From assembly GCA_008921705.1 (NCBI GenBank), contig VFFE01007789.1:943727-1007726 (forward strand): a stretch of 64,000 nt of DNA, written 5' to 3'. A program made the translations under genes and the position numbers. This DNA comes from Burhinus oedicnemus. Taxonomy: Eukaryota > Chordata > Aves > Charadriiformes > Burhinidae. The notes under the pieces are model-generated. The model had not been told where the DNA came from, did not search any database, and saw nothing but the letters and a program-made list of their open reading frames with translations. Of this stretch, positions 51,301 through 60,300 are shown one piece after another (position 1 is the stretch's first letter; each line of letters starts with the position of its first letter).

Positions 51301-54300
51301 CTTATCTGTAACAGAAAATAATAAGCTACAGTTGCCACAGAGAGGAAAAAAAGGTCCACAGAAGGTACTCGCAATGAACCGTACTAAGTCCTAGCAGGAG
51401 CCAAGAATGATAAATAAAAGCCCCAGCTTAACCACAGAAAAGTTATACCACATCCACCAGAGAGGGCAAAACCAAACCACCAATAAAAGATGAAATTAGT
51501 TTTGTTAACCAATATTTAAGACCAATACTGTGAAAGCACTGTTAGATATGTCAGGGAGCTTAACACAAAGAACTGCACAAGCCTGAGATCCCTGGTTCCA
51601 AACTTTCTGTAGTCCCAATGAAATAAGACTGAAAGGAGCTATGCTTACTCAGCTTTGGAATACTTGCTCCAGCCACAAGGCAGGCTTTTGTCTTCCACAA
51701 GATCTACACTTTGATATTTAGAAATACATACATAAATATAATCAGAGCATGTTATACAACTCCAGAAAAGGATGGGCAATATGTTGTCTTTTCAAGAAAG
51801 CACAGCATCACTTATCATCCCCCCAGAAAGGGAACTGAAGTGTGAATGTTTGGGTGACAGAGTAACTGATCAAAATTGCTCAATGAACAGGTCAAATAGC
51901 AAGATCAACAAACGAGTATTTTCTAACAGAAAAAGAATTGCTGAGGGATCTGGCCACAAGATGTCACTCTCTACTTTGTGGTAACTTGGAAATTCTTTAG
52001 CATAGCTTTCTTCTCAGAGGTGCCAAAACCAGAAGTACAGCCAATAAAACTAGCTATGTTAAATTGGGGCCAGGTAAAGGAGAACTGCTCAATGCATCAT
52101 TTCTGTAGCTATGTGTGCAATTTCTATAGCTGTGTTGTAAAATTACTGTTCAATGCGCTCTGAAGTCAAAGCAATCTCTGAATCTGTTCCTCCAAGGCTA
52201 AACAAAGAACAACTAGCTCAACTAAAGCCTGTTGTTATATGTTACTCTTACTTACACCAATGTAGCAAATAGTTTTGAATTTTTTAGCCTTTTTAAATAA
52301 AACCATCATTATGTATTGAGCTCTTACGACTCAGCATACAGCAAGCTACCTGTATGTGCTATAGCATCTATCCAGATAGATACCCTAACCAAGTAAGTTT
52401 TGAGAGTTTTTTTTCAGTTGGCTTAGGTTAACACTTGATCAGGCCTTGTAGCCCAGTAAGGTCTCACTGCTTTGTTCTGCAGAACACCACCACCAACCTT
52501 ACTAACCGCCAGCATGTAAAATCATTCTTATACCACTAGCATGTAAAGTAATTTTTATACTTCATGTATCTAACCAGGCATCTGTTGGAGCACACCAAAA
52601 GGCAGATCCGAGACTGAGTTTTAGAAGCTTAGGATCAAAATCTGTAACCATCACAAATACACACCCATGATGGGAAAAAAGAAGTAGAAGTCCAAAACAA
52701 ACCTATGATGAAAGAAAATTCCTAGGAATGAACTGCATAAATTCATCAGAAACTAATCCTCAAGACAGCTGATAGAGTAAACCTCATTATTACCTTATTA
52801 TGCGTTAAGGTTATCCTCAGGTCTGGTTTTATGATACCATATGCTATCAGTAGATCTTGGACTTTTTTCAGTTCTTCCTTACATTTTCTATTTGTTGAGT
52901 AAAACTGCTTTCTTACAGGAAGATTCTTGAACAGCTTCAGGACTGTTACTGTAGTACCTGCAAGCAGGTGACAAAAAAACAAGTAGAAATTACAATGAAA
53001 ACACACTACTGACTGGATATTGAGGAAAATTCATTTTTACATTAAGAGACCTGTCTATATGCTGCTGCATACAAAATAAACCCTAGTAACACTAAATTAG
53101 ATTATATTAGCATGAGAATATACCAAATTAGCGGTTATCCTCCCCAAAACGTACCTGTAGACCTCCAGAGCTGTGATTCCCCTCCTTTATTTAGAGTTAT
53201 GATTGCAGCATTAAGCTTTGTTTAGTACACACTGACAATAGCAAGAATCAGCACTAAATAAAGCTGAAGACTCTTTCAGTACATACTAAGTTATCTTCCA
53301 TTAGTAAAGTGGTTAACAGACTAGAATCTAACTAGACATATCTGGAGGCAAAGGAACACTGAGCTCCATTAAGGCCCTTTACAAGCATTTGCTTTAGGGT
53401 AGTAGCTGAACAGCCAGATACCTCTGTTCAAGGCACAGTACATACAAGAGGAATATTCATCTACCAACACAAGCATATAAATTCCTAGCCCGTAAGAATA
53501 TTGCAAAATATTAAATATATGTCACAGAATTCAATCATGCAACAATTTTAACAAAAGACAAGGCAACGCAACCCACAGGCTTTCTGGCCGTTGGAAATAC
53601 TACATTCTAAATATTAAAAAGAGTTAAAATTAGCTAAGATTAGAGCTCTCAGCTTCAACTCTTTCTTCAGTATTTGCCTGTTAACTAGCCCTCGGCAGTT
53701 TCTGGCATAATGGTTCCCTGTGGCCAGTTAGAGCTGAGGAAGAAGGGAGCTGGGTCAGCTGGTGTATGAGCATGGCAGCCAGCTGGGGGGACAGCTTGTG
53801 GGCACAATATTGACAAGCAGCCACTGCAGCTCAGCTGGGAAAAGCTGCAACTGCTTCCTCAGGAATACATCCTCCTCACAAGAAAGGAGCACACCACTTC
53901 TCTTCTGGGAATACACACCGGCTGGAGCGTGAATGCGAGGACACAGCATGGTCTTAAGGGTCCTCGCTGAGCGGCAATTAGCTGAGCAGCACACGAAGTA
54001 GGGCAGATGCTACCCCAAACGTATACCACATCTGAACCACCAAGGCCCGCCTCTGAGGTGAGGGCGACTTTTATTCTTCCACACAAACATGCAGAAGGAT
54101 TTCTAGCGACACACCCTTCCTGCAGGTTAGAAAGAACTGTGATTTTGCCTGGTCCGATAATCATGCTGCTTCCAGCAACTCCTTCATACAGCAGCAGGGC
54201 AACTCTTCCTCCTTTAAGCAAGCATTTTGCTACATACAGAAACATGATTTTGGTCCTGACGAAATCTGTCATATATAGTAAGTCTGCCTGGACCTGGGGC

Positions 54301-57300
54301 ATTGAATTTTTATAGCTTTTATTTCAGCTGTCAGCTTGAAGAAGTGAGTCAGAAAAGGGGAAACTAGTTTATAATTATTATCTAAAGCAACTTCCAAGAC
54401 ACACTATTTCTTACGATAACAACACATTCTAAGTTGACACACATAAAGCAAGAAATGTTTACAGCTGCAAAGATTTCATACTCAGCCTTCAAGTACAGAA
54501 CAGGTATTTCAACATCAAATAGAGCCTCAGAGAAACATAAAATACTTCTGTCACAGTGCAACATCAGAACAATGACATCCTACCTTGCCCAAGATGGGAA
54601 GGCTTTTTAGAAGTTATATGCCCATTGCTATCCAAAGCATACTGAGTGCTGAAATCATCAGCAGCTGTCTTTGTTGTGATCAAAACCTGAAAAGAGCAAT
54701 TTAAAAAAAATATTATGTTAATCAAGGATTCCCAAAGTTCAGAATGAGCTTAGATAAGCTTTGCTACCACTCTTACCATTGTGTTATTTTAGTCACCACA
54801 ATTACATTTAATTCGTTTATAGAATTTTTCTTCTACAGGTGTTTCTTACAGTCACAGAAACATTCTGCATTATTACTCATTTTTCCATCCATTTAACTAA
54901 AAGACATGGATTTTTATCACACTAATACACAAAGCATAGCAATCCCTACTACCTACAACACACACTCCTGTATCTTATATTCTAACATAGGTTAAATAAA
55001 CAACTAAATAAATTGACAATTTTGCATTGTCATCCTTCGTGAGAGAAGGCATACTATGACAACTTCTTAAATTCATGTGAGATTCCACAAACATAACAAC
55101 TACTATCAAACAAACAGTATATTACCTTTCCACACCCAAACTTATCTAGCAATGAGTAGTAACATGTTTTGTAAGCTATTAAGGCAATACACAGATCAGC
55201 TTTAGCAAGACCAGTCATAAACCAGAAGTTCAATAAAACTACAGTTCCCTGAGTTCAGGTATCAACATTTTGAATAACAGAACCACTGCACTTTAACCAC
55301 CTTAAAGGCATAAAGGTTATCACACATATAGAGCTTCAGGATATTTTGGTTTATTTTAGTGTCTCATATGAATCATTCTGAGTCCAGCCATGCCTCTGGA
55401 GAGAAAAAACAGTAATTGATTAATTGGAAATGTACAGACCTACTTAAGGGCCAATAGTGAAGTACCTTGTAACTGAAACTTCAGGGGGCAGTTTGGGTAG
55501 GCAGAATGCAATTAATGCCAAGAGTGTTTAATTAACATAATTACCGATCCAAGGATTAAAATGATACCTATTAAGGTACTTAACACACTCAGGCCACCTC
55601 CCATCTCTTATGAAACGTACCATAGAGCTGATTAAAAGCTCAGAACAGATGGCATCCTGCTCTGACAACCCATTAGAAGGAACCAATGATTGAGGTCTGT
55701 CATCATTTGTCAAAACACCAAGACCTCTGAAAGCATCTTTGGAAATCTCTGTCCAAACACACAAACCACTGCTGCTTAGTGCAATGTGAACATAGCCCAA
55801 GGTAGCAAGGTGTTAAGCTCTAACATGTCTCCTGACCTCAAAATTTGATGGTTCCAATCAGACACAGATACCAGTATCTTCTTGCAGGATCTAATCCTTG
55901 GCACTTAGAAAGAAGAATCCAAAACTTGACCTTGGCGCAGCCTGAATACAGAAAGGCAGAGCACAATGGAACAGGTAGGTGCTGTGCCCTTGCTTTTCAG
56001 ATGGTTTTGAACCAACTTACTTACTTTCAGTCAACAAGTTAAATCCTAAATATAAGTACACTGTCAGTCTTCTTAACACAAACATAAGGATCAGACTCAG
56101 CTAGGCCAGGGAACAGGTTCCTGTTTACTCATATGGACAACAAAGTTTGTGTAATTGCAGTCACATAAATGTCAAGGAGCAACATGGAGCCCAGCAAGAT
56201 CCCATGACTGCCAATCACCTAGATAACATCAAGGCAGAAATTGTTACTGGAATGGTAGCTATGTGGGCCACCAGTTCCCTGAAACAATTTCTCCTAGCCA
56301 CCATCTGCTGTTCCCTAATTCAAGTAGCAAACTCAGCTATACTCTTTGACATTGTATTTGTTGATAACACTAAAGAGGATAAGCCAGTGTTCTAAGGAAT
56401 CATGTATCTATACATCTATGCGTAAGGAATTATTTATCTATACCCTGATACAAAAGAGAAGGGAACACTAAGCAATCTGTCTCTGACCTATTCTGACTGA
56501 GGAAAATAAATACAGCACTGCTGTGACCAGTATGACAGAAAGGCACGACTGATGCTAACGAGAAATCCATACTGCTTCCTAACCGTACGACATAACTTCT
56601 GGGCAGGGGGGGAAAGGCAGCATACACAAGCCAAACTGGAAAACATAACCCTGGGAGGCTGCTGGAACAATTTAAAGTATTTGCACTGATATTTTAATAA
56701 AACTTCACAAACACACACACAAAAAATTACAACACAAAAGACTAGACGCATTTAGAGCAACTGCTCACCTCTGATATACAGCAAATTGATCCCAAAGCCT
56801 CCCCACGGAAACCGTATGTTGTCAACCTTTCAAGGTCCTCAGAAGAGCTTATTTTTGAGGTGTAGTGTTTAATTGCCATAACTGGAACATCAGCAACCTT
56901 GATTCCATTGCCATTGTCTCTTACTTCTATTTTGTTAAACCCATAATTCTCCTAAAAAAGAACAATACATAAAGGAGCACTAAAACAGACGAATGAATTG
57001 AGACACAAGTGTGAAGCAGCTAAGGTTACAGCTTCTAGCCATGCAGATAGTAGTGGGAGTTTTGCTTGTTTGGGGAAACTGAGCAACCATTAAATGCCTG
57101 TTAAAAAAAGAAACGAAAAGAAAAATACAACATGTCAGGATGGTAGTGATGGTTTCTGTAATTCATACCCTGTGGTTTGGAGAATATATATATATATAAA
57201 AATACTGTAAATTGAAACAGGAATTAAGTAACTTTTTTTTAAAACTATGATGAAATTTGAAAAACCTAAGCTTAGAAAAAGATCTATAGCTGGAAAGCTA

Positions 57301-60300
57301 AAGACTTTTCACCTCTCTTACCTGTTTGGTATCAATTTTTTCAAATCACCACAAATGCAGCCTTACATCCATTAAAGTTAGTGAGCCCCCACTGAGAATT
57401 GTTTTCAATTTCACTCTTTTTTTACATGATTTCACTACTGCAGAGGTTCTCCAGTCTCTATATTGTCTCCCAATACACAGAAGCTGCAATTCTAATGGGG
57501 GCAGGGCATGAATGGGGAGAATACAGAAATAAGAAAGCTTGTAAAGAGGTACAATACTTTACAGAAAGAAGTAAAGGTTCTTAGAGGTTCTTTTAAAAAT
57601 AACTTTCAAGGAAGCAAAGCTTAATCTTTATGATTTACCTTTACATAGCTGCAATACATATTTTACTGAATTCTGATTTAAATATGTCATTTCAATAAAC
57701 ACCAGGGTAAAACTGTGAAAACCCAGATAATTAGGACAGCTAAATGAAATACAAAATTCAGGTTCTATAACATCCTCAAATGGGTGCAGCACACAAACGC
57801 TTCCATCTACAGCTACACTATAATCTGCACATGTAAATCACACCCAAAAAGAATCACAAGCCAGGGGGAGAAAGTAATTAGAGCTGCAGAATCACTAACT
57901 AAACTTCTTTTACAGAAGTACGCCTGGCTCTTTGAAAAGATTATGATGTAACATACAGAAAAATGTGCTATAGTGTGTAATACACCTAGGAGACCTTAAA
58001 AGTGGTTTTGCTTAGAAAGAATTTCTTGAATGAGTGGCTACCATCACTGATGCTGTACAGAGCATGTGGTGGTTGCTCACAGAAAGCCAACTAATTAAAC
58101 AGAACTAACTTTGTTGTCCCATCTGGGCATATACTTGAAGACAGTTATGAAAAAATACAGTGTACTCCCAGGGTTATGTCTCGAAGTAAAAAAATAATGC
58201 CATTAAAAACAAAAGAAAGGTATCTAAAGATATTATCTGTATTTACACACAATCTGCATTAGGAAACAAACATCAAAAGCCTCTGAGGTAGGCGCAGAAC
58301 TATATATATTTACTTAACTGATACACAATAGAAATGTGAGTACATTTCACTTTCCCTATTAATGGATGGTGCTAAAGCTATCTTCAGGTGAAAAACAATG
58401 CTTTTACTAATATTTGAGTCAACCTCCTACTCGGAAGCAAAACAGAACCTAAGCAATACACCTCCACTGAACACAAAAACACATAAGGGGGTATAAACAG
58501 GAAACCTTCTACCCCACTGCTGTATGCACTAATGAAGGGTTTGAGCATTTTACAGTGAACCCCTATTTTCCATTCTAATTTTTACTTCCAGACCACTTAA
58601 CTGCTAAGGAAAAGTAAGAATTATCTTCTTCAACTTGAATCAAAATTTTACATGAATGATTCTCTACTTCTTTTCTAATATTATTAATTTTTACCTGCAC
58701 ATATTTTACTTAAAATATTACAGTGCTTAAACTTTGTATTCTGTAATACCTTCCACCATGCTACATGACCTAAATACTACTGAGGTTGTGATCTCATGAG
58801 ACGTTTAAGTTGCTCTACCAGATCACTTGTGCCAAACCATATGGTTCAACTCCCTTCTCTTTTACTCACGACTGCATGGTCCCATCTTTGTTTCAGTTAC
58901 AGCTCTGTTACTCATGAGAACTCTAAGGTCAATTCAGCTTATTAAACAGGCACAAATAATCCACTCTTCTTGCTGGGTTACTTTTGTTTTGCATTAGCAA
59001 CATGAATGGATCATGAGAGGCAGAAATGTCTAGCAATGCCATGCAGAAGGATGTAGGCCTTTGCTTTTTCAGGCAATGAGATGGATGAGGCATATGCTGG
59101 AACGTTACCCTGAGCTAAACTTCCTCTGAGAAAGTTCCAAGGATTAAAGCTCTTACTTCATGCATTGGAAAAAAAAGGTGCAGAAACAAGTGTCTGCCTT
59201 TTACAACAGCCATTTCGTGTAATAGCAGCAAGCCTGTAGCTAAGATGCACGCTTCCTGAATCCCAACTCTGCTCCAGCTACTCACACAAGCTGTTGCTCA
59301 TCTTCTCTATTAACTAAAATATGCAGGTCTCAGCCTGTGACGATTATTCTCATAAGCTCCTGTTGTTAGAGATCAGTAGGGAAACTGACAGACTGATGCC
59401 TGTGGAGTCTCTTTATCCATACACAAGCAATTATACTGCTGCATCAACGGTTTTTGGCATACTTTAACCTGAAGCCAGGACATGATGTCCAGAATAAAAC
59501 CATCATTCTACATACGCTTAATGCACAGCCATGCCACAGAGGCAGCTGATCCTGCTGCTAACAAGAAGGCAAGCTCCACCATGTTCATATTTCTAAAAGC
59601 ACCAAAGCTGAGGTTCAAATTAATAAATAGATACGATTCAACACCTTATAGAAAGGCCACAGTTCAGTTTCTAAACAAATGACTGGCTCTTAATTGTAAT
59701 TAAAGTAATATAACATTATCTAAAACTACAATATAAGCTGATGTTTTCCCTGGTGTTGTGTAAAAGCTAGTTGATACACAGTGTAAAGATGCTCAGTAAC
59801 ATCACATATTGGAGCTCAGTCAACCAAGAAGTATACAAGAATAAAACACTAGCCAAAGCTTCCCACTACAATGGACAACTGCCACAGCTTCTACCTGAGA
59901 ACCACTCCACCTGCAGGTTAACTCCTGTCTGTCTGTCTCCAGAAAAGCCATTCCTGTCTGTTCAGGCAAACAGGGTAACAAGTCTGAATGAATCAACTAG
60001 CCTTCCTAATCCATCTGGAAAATGTTAAAACAACAAAAATGCTGCGAGTTTCAGGCAAAAACCATCAAGCTGTAAAATGAAATTTCAAAGTTTCCATTCA
60101 CCACTATGCTTTTGAACCAATCCAAAGTTAATGTGGTCGATGAACTCTATTATGTGGTTGACCTTATAGCATTCTGATACATTCTTATAACAAAAAAATC
60201 CCAGAAAAAGAATCCACTGTTTTACAGTAATATTATGTACAGCTGTGCAAAGTGCAAGTTTCCTTTTCTCCCCTAGCACCCACAAAATAACAACCAGCAA

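Larger units (their letters stand above)
42468..52793 (-). other. PMS1 intron 5
   Basis: 10.3 kb, the largest intron. It holds several inverted repeats (43,659-43,780; 46,626-46,656; 46,981-47,067), a (GT)17 microsatellite, two G runs, a B-box-bearing candidate old repeat near 47.6 kb and a 27-bp-period duplication at 52,511-52,560. No protein-coding sequence was recognised. Confidence 0.85.
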
